A stretch of DNA of 64,000 nt from Epithemia pelagica. Its lineage: Eukaryota; Bacillariophyta; Bacillariophyceae; Surirellales; Surirellaceae. The position numbers were made by a program, and so were the translations under genes. Where the stretch lies: the NCBI GenBank assembly GCA_946965045.2, contig OX337235.1, forward strand, positions 2,985,928-3,049,927. Reading direction: 5' to 3'. Position 1 is the stretch's first letter. Each line of letters begins with the position of its first letter. Of this stretch, positions 18,863 to 29,216 are shown one piece after another. Under the pieces are notes generated by a model, which did no database searches, was not told where the DNA came from, and worked only from the letters and a program-made list of their open reading frames with translations.

Positions 18863-21721
18863 AAATTTTTGTGAAGAAAAAGGGTAAGTTCGTTATCGTT
18901 AAGATACCAATGTCGTGACAAGATATCTGACACATCGTTCTTGCTCCCTGGAATATGCTCGGCTTGAAGGGAGAACTTGTGGTGAAGAATAAGTTCTGTT
19001 AGCTTCTTGGAGACTTGGACATGCAACGGCTTGTCAGATCCGAAGGATGATTTGTACATCCAGCCGACGGCGGACGAGTTGTCGGAGAGACTCAGTACGG
19101 CCGAGTTTTCTTCGATGCCATCAAACCAACAATCAACCCACATTGACACAACAATTGCAATGTATTCAAAAAGATTGTTGGTGCGTGTGTTGGTGGATGA
19201 TGGGTCGAGTTGGGCAAGAGCTTGGAGTCTTGCTGGGTCGATTCGGAAGCGCCATGCTCTGCCGGATCGCACCGAGTAACCGCCCATCTCTTCGGGGCAG
19301 GAGTCGGCATGGAAGAGATGGGTGGGAACGCGACAAACCAGTCGATTGAGCGAGATGCCGTTGTGGGCATGTTGGAGGAGAGACGGCCACATTTCAAGAT
19401 CCTTGGCGATGGAGTCTGGAATGGAGTACCGATAGAATGATGGAGGGACGTCTCTGTTGGGTCGAGGGCGTTTTGGATTCTTATTCGTCTCTGGTGGTTT
19501 TGCTTTCTGTTTCTGTCGGAACGCCCGTTCAATGAAGGTTTGGTACTCGCGAAGGCGAGACAACCAAAAGGATGCGTGGGGTATGCCTTTGGTGGCATGT
19601 AATAATTTTCCAACCAAACTGCGGAGGTTGTGGAAGGTGGTGCGACGGGTCTTGAGAAGATGTTGTACTTCTCGGGTCCAACCAATCAGTTTGTCTTTTG
19701 GGAGACAAAGGAGGAGTCGTCTTGTGTCAACAATCCACCCGAGAACTCGTTGTTCTTCAGCGGGTGCACCTTCGGCTTCGAGTTTGTCGGCTTCCAGCAT
19801 ATCTTTTCGTGTAATTGGTTCGTCCTTGGCAACTGGTCGTGTCATGAGATGGACGACGAGAGGAACGATGCTCGGACATCGGCCAAGGTGAGGGTTGGTT
19901 GCAAGGAAGACTTGTATCATATCATCCAGATATGAATCGTGAAAACCATGGGGACGAGTTGGGACGCTGACGGCCAATTCACAGGCGGGTGCAATGGGAA
20001 TGTCCTCTGGGAGATATTTGGGTCCTCCAATTCCTTCTTGGAGGGGCGATTGACAAAGGTCTGGCTGCCATTCATCGAAATCGGCCAGGTCGTTGCAGAA
20101 GTCAGTTCCAATTTCCGAGACGATGGAAAATTCGGCCGGGTTGGCGGAAGCTCCAAACGTCAAGCGGAGATTTAGGTGGGCAAAGGAATTGGAGGGATCG
20201 ATGGTTATATTCCTTGCTGCAACATCGCCGTCGCCATGAACTCGGCGGTATGCGGAGGACCAATCAAACTTGCTGATAAGGATACGATCGGTGGGAAATG
20301 CCAGACGCAATGCAACGATTTGATGGAGGACTCTATCTATACAGTGACCCATCACAAGGTCAATCAATTTGCTTTGATCAATCAAATCGTTGGTCGAGGG
20401 GCAAAATCCGAGGGAAAAGGATTGGTCGTGTGTCAAACGGTCTTTCGGAACAAGGTCGCCGTTGGCCCGTTTGGTGGGCGACACCCATGGGACTGATTCG
20501 ACTATGCTTGATGCGTTTGGCACAGTTGAATGTGATTGGAAGAGAGAATCCTTTAGAAGCGTCTTTCCGGAGAACTTTCGAAAGAGCTTTGGGATTTTTC
20601 TTGCCAGAAGCGTGATTGCCGTATTCGAGGATTGCCTCGTTTTCAGCGCGTCTGGCTGGCTCGTCTTCCTCAGCTGTGAGAGGATAGGAGACACCATGCG
20701 TGATATTGTGGTGAAACCGTGACCAGTATGGGTGGCCGGCTAGGAGTGGTTCGAGAATTTGGGCTGTGCAAAATTCCGAGCCGGGTGTGATGACGGAGTC
20801 GGGGTGACTGTCGATCACTCGTTGCATGTCAAAATCAAACCGTTCAATCAGCTGTGAGTTGAAGGTTGCATTGGACAAAACAACAGAATCGTCAATAGAG
20901 TGACGAAAGGGTGATGGCTTGGGGGTTGGTGGCTCGTGATCGGCGATGAAAAGCATGACGGAGAGACGGATTGGGTGGCGAATAGGTTGGAGTGGGGGAG
21001 GGGCCAGTCTTGTGGGAAAGATTTCGGAAATCTCGTTGGGAAGGTAGCATTTGCCAGAACTTGGGGAACTGAACGTCGTGTCATCTGCAATATTAAACTC
21101 ACCTAGTAATTTTAAATCCGCTTGTCGAGCCTGTTCCAATCGTTTTACATTCCTTGCTAGGGGCTTGCCTGTGAAATCAGACCCGATGATCGCGGAGGAA
21201 CTCCCTGGGAGAGATTCCGCAATTTGTGAGGGCAGATTTTCAGAATGAGAACTTGGGGGACTTGGGGGTCTTGTAGAAGAATCAACGATAAGGGAATCTG
21301 TTGGGTGATCCTTGGAAGTTGGTCGGGGGTGACTGTTGGCAGTCGTGGGGCTGGAAGTGGGTGCGTCAACGGACGCGGATATCTTGGGAGCAGAATCAGA
21401 CGTGATGACACATTGATTCTGAACGGACGAGATCAAATCGGAGAGTTCTCGTTGACGAGTCTCTGGATATTTTGAATAATCCTGGGTGATGTGATGAATC
21501 AAGAAAGGATTCGCAGTGCTTGGAATCTTAGGTTTGTGGTCTGACGACGGTGTCGCCAATGGGGGAAGGAAGGATGGGACAATTTCGGATGAGAGTGGTG
21601 GAGGTGGAGCAAGAGGCTTCAAGTGGGAAGAAGACTCCGCAACTATAGTATTACTATTAATGGTGGGTTGAGAGTCGTCTTGCGACAAAAGAGGAGGAAT
21701 CGAAGATGAGGCAACAATCAA
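18199..21721 (-). pseudogene. RT-RNase H of DIRS element 2, copy A, one frameshift
   Basis: Two overlapping open frames make up the gene: 21721-20378 (N-terminal Ser/Pro-rich part up to PMGVAHQT) and 20697-18199 (from KRANGDLVPKD onward). The switch point is about 20465-20485. The element 1 protein is continuous across it, so an indel rather than gene structure is the simpler reading, but programmed frameshifting is not excluded because both copies share it. RT motifs are KFDWSSAYRR, FGASANPAEFS and YLDDMIQVF. The RNase H ladder is HADSCPEEMGGYS, NNLFEYIAIV, SLSDNSSAVGW and GSKNDVSDILSR. Confidence 0.8.
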
Positions 21722-21733
21722 CCCGTCCTGGCG

Positions 21734-24625
21734 TCAATTGTTGTTGACGTTGGCGTACGCGGAGCGGTAAAACTCGTCCATCGCCGCTTTCTTGTCATGC
21801 TTGCTGGGATCGTCATGGAGGAATTTACACTTCTTCCCTTTCTTGCAAATCCCTTTGGTGAAAAGAATATTGCAGAAATGTTGTTTCTTGTTGTTCTTTT
21901 CGACGAATGGGATGTTTGTGAGAACGCTTGGGGGAAAGACACGCATATAATTCGCATTCTCGGGAATCCGCCAATTGGAAGGAGAATCGAAAGTGATGGG
22001 GGTCTTGTTGGTCTCAGAATTCGACGAGGAAGAATTTTGTTGTCGCTTGGAGCTCGGGGAACCGTCATCAAAGCCACCGGATCGTTTCTTCTGGGAAGTC
22101 TTCTGTCGGTTTGCTTGGAATTTGGCTTGGAGAGCTGGAGGAAGAGAGACTAAGGTCAAACCAGTCTTGACGGTGAAAAGAATCCAATTCACTCGCTCTT
22201 CAAAGTCTCGGAATCCCACGTCTCCAATGGATGATGCACTCGAAAGGGTAGAGACGAATTCTTGGACGGCCTCGTCGATGGCAAACAGAAATTGGCCGAA
22301 ATAAAAATCGTTGCCAGAGCTTTGTTGTTTGGCCATGATCTTGGTGCGAAACTGATGATAAAAGTTCAAGACTTTGAGGATCTGGTTCGCAATTGCTGAA
22401 GAGGCACCGCAAAGTCCTTTTGCACAAGCCCAAAAGGAACGAAGTTGTTTTTTGAATTCATCGGCGGTTCTTGGGAAGAACAAGTTGTGGTCCGAGTAAA
22501 GTTGCTGCATCTCCTTTGACTGCTTCATGTCATTGAGATGACATAAGGAAGCATCGTGGATTTGCTGGCGAATATTCTTGTCCAAGGTGTTGTTTGAATC
22601 TAGCCCCGGAATTGCGTACGGGTCGAATGAAAAGGGGCTGAAGCCACCAGGACAAGCCTCCGATTTCCAATGCAATCCAAGTCGTTGGATCACAGTGCAT
22701 TGGCCGAAAAGGATTGTGCACGCATTGTCGGATGGGTCGAACACTTCTGCAAGGAAAGACTCAAAGAATGTCGCTGAATTCTTTGACTTCCAAACAATCT
22801 TGATGATCGGAGACAGTTCGTCCGGGAGAGATGTTGCCTTTGGTGTAATCGATCCCAGACGTAATTGTTTTTGGGCATTCAAGGGTATGTCCCTAAACAT
22901 GCTCTTGGACTCTGGAGCAGTGATATCGTCCTCATTTCCACTCTTCTTGGAAGTAACTTCTTTGATACATTTTGAGAGCAAGACCATTTCGGGAGAGACG
23001 AAATGAACGTTGCCTTCATCGTCCAACATGCGAACGCCGCCTTGAGGAGAAGAACGGTCACGCAATTGTGAAGAGTCTGGAAGAGGCAAACAATCAACCG
23101 GTGATGGTGACCGAAAGCGCACACTTGAGGAGGACCGACGAAGGGATGGGCGTCGAGGGACAGAGGACTGTTCTTGTGGGTGCGAATCGTTTTTGGGAAA
23201 GATTCGAGAACGATGATCCAACAATGTAGTAGTATTCGCTTTCTGTGGGTCTGCAGGGATGGATGGGAAGACGGACTGTAGCTTGGGATTCTTTGGACGA
23301 TGGAGAACAATCCACAAAAAACGAATGATTGGTTCCTGAATCTGGAGAAGAGGGTAATCGATCGGCATACCTAACTTCTTGGACTCTGGGGACAGATCTC
23401 TGGAGGCTTCCCACCAGTGAAACAAAGCCACTTTATACAATCCACTTGCAATATCTTCGAATGACACGGTAATGTCTTGGCTCGAACGGTCAGTATTGTG
23501 GAGCATCAGACCAGACAAGCATGGAGGAAGAAGACACAAACTTGAGCATAGAAATTCACGGTCAGACTTCGAGCCAGTGTCGGAGGAGGAAGCTACGGTG
23601 AAGGTCTTGAACTTGGAGGGATCAAATGAGAGATGGGGAACGGACGAAGAATCGGAGAAATCGTCGATCTCAACAACACAATGTTCAAGGATCTCGGCAA
23701 AGGTCGGAACATTAGGGAAAACATGTTCGGACAACAAAAGGGGAATGTCGTCACTGTCGATCTGAAAGGGCGGAGACTCGAATGAGATTCGGTCAAGACC
23801 ATAGAATGTCGCTTGAGGATCCACGAACGTTCCACAATCGGCAGGGCAGCAGATGTTGTGGAAGAGGAAGGGGCGTCCATTGCGAGACAAACCAAGGAAT
23901 GCCAGTGGGTGGCTCTTCATCTTCGAGGTCAGCCAAACATGGAGATCGTCGGAGGAGGATAGACGGTTAAAGCTGGAGCACACCTGCGACCACAAGGTAG
24001 GGTCCCGAGAAAGAGCGACGTGAAATGGCTGGAGAAAAGAGTCGCACCAGTCGATCGGGTCGACTTTTGTCAACTTTGAGAAGATATGTTCCAAGGCTTT
24101 GTCTCCAAGCGAATGGAAGTCCTGCGTAAAGTAGAACTCATGGCGGTAGGCGCCTGCACGGAGAGAGGACGACGGATTGTCGTTGTTGACGTCGTCACCA
24201 TCCTTGTCGTCAACAAGGATGAAATCATCCTTATCAAGGGCACTTGGAGGAGCATCTTCATCGGAGCGGGATGTGGAAGACTTGCAAACCGGAGGAAGCG
24301 GAGCCTTAAGCCTCTTGTTGTCAGACTTGGACAGGAACTTGGACTTGGAGGAGGCAATAGCATCCAAGAAGGCTTGTTCTTGGAGGTCAGCGTCAGAATC
24401 CACCGAAGAGTCATCAGCTTTAGCATGGTGATCCTTGAGGGAAGACTTGTCGGAGGCGGAAGGCTTGCGATCGCCATTCGAATCATCGGGTTGGGAGACG
24501 ACCGCCGCCGCTGCGGGAGCAGACAAAGAAGGAGAAGGGGGATCAGATCCTTTCGTCGACGTCGGCGTCTTACCAAAGAGATCCTCAAGGAAAGGGTTGG
24601 AACCGGTAAAAGTCATGATGAACAA
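21734..24625 (-). CDS. Gag-like protein with C-terminal CCCH zinc finger, DIRS element 2 copy A
   Basis: The ORF has 963 residues and is uninterrupted. It is acidic and Ser/Asp-rich at the N-terminus. The central part has no fold I recognise. At residues 918-937 there is a finger with C-x8-C-x5-C-x3-H spacing (CNILFTKGIC, then KKGKKCKFLH), the arrangement of CCCH RNA-binding fingers. It lies first in the element and ends 12 nt before the RT ORF opens. By position it is the likely structural protein that packages element RNA, which is an inference. Basic stretches (KKRSGGF, KKGKK) flank the finger. Confidence 0.8.
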   Translation of the reverse strand: MFIMTFTGSNPFLEDLFGKTPTSTKGSDPPSPSLSAPAAAAVVSQPDDSNGDRKPSASDKSSLKDHHAKADDSSVDSDADLQEQAFLDAIASSKSKFLSKSDNKRLKAPLPPVCKSSTSRSDEDAPPSALDKDDFILVDDKDGDDVNNDNPSSSLRAGAYRHEFYFTQDFHSLGDKALEHIFSKLTKVDPIDWCDSFLQPFHVALSRDPTLWSQVCSSFNRLSSSDDLHVWLTSKMKSHPLAFLGLSRNGRPFLFHNICCPADCGTFVDPQATFYGLDRISFESPPFQIDSDDIPLLLSEHVFPNVPTFAEILEHCVVEIDDFSDSSSVPHLSFDPSKFKTFTVASSSDTGSKSDREFLCSSLCLLPPCLSGLMLHNTDRSSQDITVSFEDIASGLYKVALFHWWEASRDLSPESKKLGMPIDYPLLQIQEPIIRFLWIVLHRPKNPKLQSVFPSIPADPQKANTTTLLDHRSRIFPKNDSHPQEQSSVPRRPSLRRSSSSVRFRSPSPVDCLPLPDSSQLRDRSSPQGGVRMLDDEGNVHFVSPEMVLLSKCIKEVTSKKSGNEDDITAPESKSMFRDIPLNAQKQLRLGSITPKATSLPDELSPIIKIVWKSKNSATFFESFLAEVFDPSDNACTILFGQCTVIQRLGLHWKSEACPGGFSPFSFDPYAIPGLDSNNTLDKNIRQQIHDASLCHLNDMKQSKEMQQLYSDHNLFFPRTADEFKKQLRSFWACAKGLCGASSAIANQILKVLNFYHQFRTKIMAKQQSSGNDFYFGQFLFAIDEAVQEFVSTLSSASSIGDVGFRDFEERVNWILFTVKTGLTLVSLPPALQAKFQANRQKTSQKKRSGGFDDGSPSSKRQQNSSSSNSETNKTPITFDSPSNWRIPENANYMRVFPPSVLTNIPFVEKNNKKQHFCNILFTKGICKKGKKCKFLHDDPSKHDKKAAMDEFYRSAYANVNNN

Positions 24626-24884
24626 GGTAAACTCAGAAGATTAGCTAACTAGAATCGTTGCGATCTCGAACTCGTCTCGTAGTCGTTGCAAAGATGCTGA
24701 ACCCAAGAAGAGTGAGCTCTTCTCACGCTCCAACGACTCTGCATCAGGGTCATCCTAAAACTTCCGATTGTGGGAATCAAATCGGATGCTCGCCTCGCGT
24801 CGAGGAGGCGGAGCAGTCGCACCGCTGTTGTCGGTCGCGGAGTCTGGCCAGCATCGGCCACGTCACTCCACCCAGTACAGACAC

Positions 24885-25143
24885 AGGTGGCACACCGCCT
24901 TTAGCTGGACCGCTTGACGTGGGTGAAGCGAATAGTATCTGCTGCTCCACTGGTTTGGTTTGGGTCTTGTCTTGGGTCTTGCCCTACGCTATTAAGAAAA
25001 ATAAATCGCTCTTTACTGTACTCTACTCGTATCCATTCCCAGTTCATGTCGTGATTCATAGTTGTTTTGGTTGGGTGTAAAGATTAGATTCCCCAACTGG
25101 CTTTCTCTGGTCCATCAGTCATCAGTCAGTCCGTCAGAAGGCC
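24885..25143. other. Intergenic between DIRS element 2 and the next gene
   Basis: This is host flank of the DIRS insertion, beginning aggtggcacaccgcc. It contains short T-rich and GTTTGG-rich runs and no ORF of note. It is the probable promoter side of the 25144 gene and is identical in copy B (62896-63154). Confidence 0.4.
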
Positions 25144-26164
25144 ATGGCGTTCAACAAGAGAAGGCCCTCCGTACTTTCATTGGTTCGATCCTTTCATGCC
25201 AGTGTTCCAACTCCAGCGCTGTTTCTGGAAAAGAACAAAATTCCCAACAAGTCGGCCTGGTGACAATTGGTCAAGCCGTTTTTACTCAAAAGCCATTTAA
25301 TATGATGGCATCGCTTCAAGAACAAATCAAGAAAGGGACCGATAATAGTACTGAATGATGACAATTCGTCCATGAAACAAACCAATCTCCAAGCCATTCA
25401 GAATCTCAATGTGTATTTGGATACCATTCAAACCATGGTCGATGCTGTCGCGCAATCGCACGCCTTGGCGGATCCCGAACAACAATCACAACCACCATCC
25501 AGTAAGCCAGTAAGAACAATCCTCAATTAGCCTCATCCAAAATTCCCTTGGAGTTGTCTTGGTGGTCGAAGATACGACAGCCCTTTGGAAAAAGAACCGC
25601 GAGCGTCCCAGGGTGGCCACCCGCCGCAAGGTCGAATTGCTCTTGCCCAATTGGCAACCGGCCGTTCTTTACAGCGTATCAATAACCCCGAAGCCACCGT
25701 GGCGGAACGCATGTCTCACTTGACACGTCATGTCGTGGAGCAATTGCCTCAATTGTTGCGTGTCGCCGGATTGCCCGTATCCTCCAAATTGCGTTCCTCC
25801 TTGTTGAGAATGCAACAACACGAAACACGAGGCAGTCGACGACGACGGCTACGGCCTTCGTCCCAAACAATTTCTCGGGACCGTCTCAATGCCAATCGAC
25901 GATCCTTTTTAGATACCATTGATTGGAATAAGGTTCGTTATCTGGTGAATGTCACAGCCGTGGAAGCCGAGGAGGCTGAAGCCATGCGTGAAACCATTGT
26001 CAAGACACCTGGTTTACGGCGTCAACTCAATGTCGCTCTCTTGGCACGGGTCAAGGTACGTCGTGGCCGAAGACTTTCTTGCGCTGCGAACCCGAACAGT
26101 AAAAGACCGACAGCCCCCGCACGCATGCAACAACGATTGCAACAACCAAAGAACCTCTGGTAAG
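25144..26164 (+). pseudogene. Decayed or spliced gene with mitochondrial-type N-terminus, copy A
   Basis: Coding-like stretches follow one another in different frames. The first is an ATG at 25144 with a basic Ser/Arg-rich start (SLVRSFHASVP) that looks like a mitochondrial presequence and stops at TGG-TGA. Then come FTQKPFNMMASLQEQIKKG in a second frame and QTNLQAIQNLNVYLDTIQ in a third. From 25585 an open frame runs to 26163 (SHLTRHVVEQLPQLLRVAG and onward). Possible donors GTAAGC and GTAAGA near 25504-25515 and GTACGT near 26056 leave a multi-exon gene possible. Copy B has the same features. I do not recognise the family. Confidence 0.45.
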
Positions 26165-26554
26165 CCATCATAGACCACTGCGTCTCGAGAGAGAAGCTGT
26201 CGAGTTCTAAAGACTACCAACGTGATGGACTACGATAGAATGGCTGCTCTTGTTGTTTCTTTGACGTTTATGGTTCGCAAAGGGAATGGTGCGAAAAAGC
26301 TATTTCTCTTTCCGACTTCCGACTCGCTCGCGGGAACAAAAACTCGCTCCGAAAACAGCACCCACAAAAAACAGACACGGTTGTGGGTTGTTTCGCATTG
26401 TGTGCGGCGTGTGGGATTCATTTTTCCTTCGGTGCCCACAAATGGGAAGAGTTTGGCAAAGCAGACATTTCTTGTCCAATATCCCTGCATCCAAGTAGAC
26501 AGGTCGCAGCAAACCCACTGTATACCGTATTCGCCAGGCATCGTCCATTCCAAG
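26165..26554. other. Upstream region of the peptidase gene, copy A
   Basis: This holds the end of the segmental duplication and, from 26270, the start of the peptidase block shared with 44491. An open frame runs through it into the peptidase, but the shared and better-supported start is the Met at 26555. Bases 26301-26302 (TA) are the empty target of the MITE found at 44524-45100. Confidence 0.6.
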
Positions 26555-28377
26555 ATGAGCCAAGAAGCTGATTATCGCATCCGCGATCTGCAGATCGAAG
26601 TAAACCTTCTTCCCAGCCACAGCAATAGCCCTAGAAACGACTCCGACGCTCCAAAGATTACGCAGTCCACCACGATCTCGACGAACGAGTCGCCATCGTT
26701 TTCCTTCAGCAGTGCAACTGAATCGTTTGAGTTGAAGACACCAACGGATCAGCCCACCAAGCCAGAGTCCTACGAAACTATGAGTCTAACTCCCACCATG
26801 AAGATTCCCATCGACCAAGCTCACGAGAAAATCAAGGAAGATGGTATTCTCAAATTGAATTGGGTAAAGAAACACCATGTTCGTTGCATCTACTTCCTTT
26901 ATGGAATTGGTTACGCTCGTGACGACAACAACGACACACGCGTCGAGAAGATAAAAAAGATGATAGTCCCGGCAAAAGCATTCGAGCGCCTGAAAAGTAT
27001 TGCGGTGTCCGAATTACAAGACAAGGTCATGCTCGGTGCAGGAGCGTTTGAGAAGTACCTTCGTTTCGCCTCTACGGTGCGAATTGTCTTCAAAAAGAAG
27101 AATGCAGGCGGCGGATTCCCTCGGGAAGCCGTGCTTCGCACCCAAAAGAGCCGTAATTGCTATTTGACTAGTGCCTGTGTTTGGGCCACTCTGCAGAGTC
27201 AATTCGATTTACCTGGAAATGATAAAGCCTGCCAGCTCCCTGACATTTCACAAGTTGCGCGTCGTCATATCTTGGACGAAGACGTGGGAGCTGCAAGTTT
27301 CGACAGACGCTTGGAGGATCGTGTGGTTCATGACAGAGGGTACTCTGCTCGTAAGCTTGCTCAAAAGCTTGTCGGCCGGGAGGGATCACAAGAAGCAGCA
27401 TGGCGAATATTCATGCTAGACTCGGGCGAAAAAACCAAAGACAAAGTGGACTATGCTTGGATTGAGTGGGAAAACAACATGAACTCTACTTACATCGAGG
27501 CCCTTGTTGGAGAACAACACAAGATTGGCCTCGTTACAAACTTTCGCGTTGCAAAACCATTTCGAACAGCCTCAGAGAAAGAGACGTCTGGAATTGGGTA
27601 CTGGAAGTTTGATGGCGACAACATTGATACACAAGGCGAGTTTGTAAACCTGCCCGAAGACGAGGATTACGGAACGGAAAAGACCAGACTCTCGAAACTC
27701 TGGAACATACAGATGGAAGACATAAAAGCTGAAAAAGACTTTCGCAAAGCATCGTTGGATAGTCTCTTTCCGGACAGTATGTTCAAAAATTCTGTAGAGG
27801 AAGAGGGAAATGATGAAGAGCGCCTCGACCAGAATTCTCCTGGGCGAAATGATCAAGCGCAAGACCCCAAGCATTCCATGGTCCTTCTTGGCACGGTCCG
27901 AGAAACGAGTCGTCTTCCGAGTGGCTATGGAAAAGAGGAAGACAGGGTGTTCTTCTTTCTGTTGAACTCGTGGGGAAATATGCCGTGTGTTTTGGTGTCG
28001 ATCGAGTATTTGCGTGCATGCGGCGCATATGTAAATTTCATTCACAAACGACTAGACCAAGTTCCTGAGCTGGAGCGAAATTTCCGTTTGGCTGGAGAAT
28101 GCAGCTTTCACGAAGATGGTGGGGACGACTCTTATTTCACAAGTTGGGAAAAGAAGGAAGACGATTATTAGCCTTGAACTCGAGGGAAGCAACCACAGAG
28201 CCATGGTTGTGTGTAATGCGAGTAGGCTAACACCAACACGGTTCGTCAAATCGGTAAGAGTCCCAATATTGGCATGTCTTGTGAATCCAGTTGCAAGGCT
28301 GAGTTTTGGGGATCATCGGAGAAATCCTAATTTGACATGTCTAGTACAAGATTTATAAAAAAGTTTACTTGATGATA
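26270..28377. repeat. Peptidase gene block, copy 1 (pairs with 44491-47177)
   Basis: The block is collinear with 44491-47177 apart from the 577-bp MITE present only there. Point differences are few. The right limit is the shared run ending cttgatgata, after which this copy continues into the NTPase gene and the other into unique DNA. Confidence 0.9.
26555..28171 (+). CDS. Papain-fold (C1-like) cysteine peptidase homologue, copy 1
   Basis: The ORF has 538 residues from MSQEADYRIRD. The catalytic set of papain-like peptidases can be read in order. TQKSRNCYLTSA supplies Gln197 and Cys202, resembling the QKS-x-x-CWLF box of bleomycin-hydrolase types. PKHSMVLLGTV supplies His440, and FFFLLNSWGN supplies Asn471 with the hallmark NSWG. 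A long low-complexity Ser/Thr N-terminus precedes it, and an acidic insertion (about 365-435) lies between Cys and His. No signal peptide is evident. The gene converges on the NTPase gene 156 bp downstream. Substrate and biology are unknown. The family assignment rests on the four active-site boxes. Confidence 0.7.
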   Translation: MSQEADYRIRDLQIEVNLLPSHSNSPRNDSDAPKITQSTTISTNESPSFSFSSATESFELKTPTDQPTKPESYETMSLTPTMKIPIDQAHEKIKEDGILKLNWVKKHHVRCIYFLYGIGYARDDNNDTRVEKIKKMIVPAKAFERLKSIAVSELQDKVMLGAGAFEKYLRFASTVRIVFKKKNAGGGFPREAVLRTQKSRNCYLTSACVWATLQSQFDLPGNDKACQLPDISQVARRHILDEDVGAASFDRRLEDRVVHDRGYSARKLAQKLVGREGSQEAAWRIFMLDSGEKTKDKVDYAWIEWENNMNSTYIEALVGEQHKIGLVTNFRVAKPFRTASEKETSGIGYWKFDGDNIDTQGEFVNLPEDEDYGTEKTRLSKLWNIQMEDIKAEKDFRKASLDSLFPDSMFKNSVEEEGNDEERLDQNSPGRNDQAQDPKHSMVLLGTVRETSRLPSGYGKEEDRVFFFLLNSWGNMPCVLVSIEYLRACGAYVNFIHKRLDQVPELERNFRLAGECSFHEDGGDDSYFTSWEKKEDDY

Positions 28378-29004
28378 AGTGCTCCACCAAACCTGGTAGT
28401 CACCTTTCTCGTCCGGTAAAAAGAGAAAGGCGTCTTTCTCCTTGTAGCCAAGTCTGACTACAACTTCCCCTCGCCACAACAGACTTTGCAGCGTGTAGGC
28501 CAATGCACCGCGCGTCTTCCCAATCCCCGGTTGTCCCGTGCCAAGGATAAAGTTTCGGTCACTAGTGTCCACGGTGTCGATACAAAGCCTGGCAAACTCC
28601 CGCATGGCAACAGTAGTGATAGTTTTCGGGTGCGATTTCGAGTCTGTGTCAAAACCGTGAGTGTCATTCTGTACAAACACACCCTGTCCGAGATGAGTCA
28701 CGGTGCTTGGACTTTCATCGAAAGAAACCGAGACTCCAACATCCATTTCCGGATTGGACGTGTATTCTTGTTCTAAAGCCAGAGAACATGCGTGCAAATT
28801 CACGAGCTCCATGGCATATGCATCGTGGGTATCACGTCGGAACCATCGAATGGTATCGCCTGGATGCTCCAGCACTTGTCGTATGTTATTCGATATCTGT
28901 TGTCCGTCTACGGAGAGAGGAGGTCTCCCAGACGGAGCGACAATAGTTTCCACCTTCATCTGGTGTCCATGGCCATCGTCCGTTTCTTTTGATGACGACA
29001 ACAT
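28327..29004 (-). CDS. P-loop NTPase, RHS/Crinkler-like (copy 2), short
   Basis: The ORF has 225 residues. Walker A is GQPGIGKT (Gly157-Thr164), preceded by a hydrophobic strand NFILGT and followed by a long helix ALAYTLQSLLWRG and strand EVVVRLG. This pattern resembles the NTPase module of retrotransposon-hot-spot and Crinkler-type proteins. No Walker B is seen before the stop, and such proteins are normally longer, so this is probably truncated. The last 45 codons lie beside the peptidase block junction at 28377. The partner gene at 26555 converges on it. The start codon is the same as in the window-edge copy. Confidence 0.6.
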   Translation of the reverse strand: MLSSSKETDDGHGHQMKVETIVAPSGRPPLSVDGQQISNNIRQVLEHPGDTIRWFRRDTHDAYAMELVNLHACSLALEQEYTSNPEMDVGVSVSFDESPSTVTHLGQGVFVQNDTHGFDTDSKSHPKTITTVAMREFARLCIDTVDTSDRNFILGTGQPGIGKTRGALAYTLQSLLWRGEVVVRLGYKEKDAFLFLPDEKGDYQVWWSTYHQVNFFINLVLDMSN

Positions 29005-29216
29005 TTGGACCTGAGAAATCCATACTACAGCAACTGTACAAAACCATCAAGATTAACTGAAGAGGAACGGGTTCTTCTTAGACGCTTTGGTGTGAAGTAC
29101 TTCCTTTGTCTTTCGAGTTGTGCTCGCATCGATTATCATGATGTTGTTGTTACCGACGGACGACAGACTCAGGGACTCACTATTCCCCAGCGGGGGTGAG
29201 TTTTCGGGTGCTAAGG
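28465..29216. repeat. NTPase-gene duplicate block, copy 2 (pairs with 1-752)
   Basis: This matches 1-752 with only point differences, including the 210 bp upstream of the gene. Similarity ends at gggtgctaag, immediately before the GC-rich inverted-repeat element. Confidence 0.85.

Larger units (their letters stand above)
17237..24884 (-). mobile_element. DIRS-like retrotransposon, element 2, copy A
   Basis: The element is 7648 bp, minus orientation: Gag-like (21734-24625), RT-RNase H (18199-21721, one frameshift) and tyrosine recombinase (17441-18862). The ends are placed by the tandem arrangement in copy B, where the right end (GTACAGACAC) is joined directly to the left end (CGAAGAGACAC). 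The flanks here are gaggtgt on the left and aggtggcac on the right, with no clear target duplication. It is homologous to element 1 along its length but clearly diverged. It was present before the segment duplicated, since copy B has it at the same position. Confidence 0.85.
779..26164. repeat. Segmental duplication, copy A
   Basis: This stretch aligns in the same orientation with 47671-64000. Differences are point substitutions, low-complexity length changes and a few structural events. Copy A has a 7.7-kb DIRS insertion at 976-8708 that copy B lacks. Copy B lacks about 2.3 kb of copy A (about 10643-12985) and has an extra palindromic element and an extra DIRS remnant. The start is set by the shared run from 779/47671. 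The end in copy B is beyond the window. Confidence 0.9.

Noticed and set aside
20378-20697. N-terminus MVSPILSQL of the second RT frame
   Set aside because: The first 70 codons are out of frame with the homologous protein of element 1; they are a by-product of the frameshift, not a real start.
22578-23006. Plus-strand frames of 100-190 codons within the DIRS elements
   Set aside because: Antisense shadows of the Gag-like and RT ORFs, repeated in both copies.
26222-26554. N-terminal extension of the peptidase frame
   Set aside because: Copy 2 has a MITE here and shares the frame only from about 45181; the common Met at 26555/45355 is the better start.
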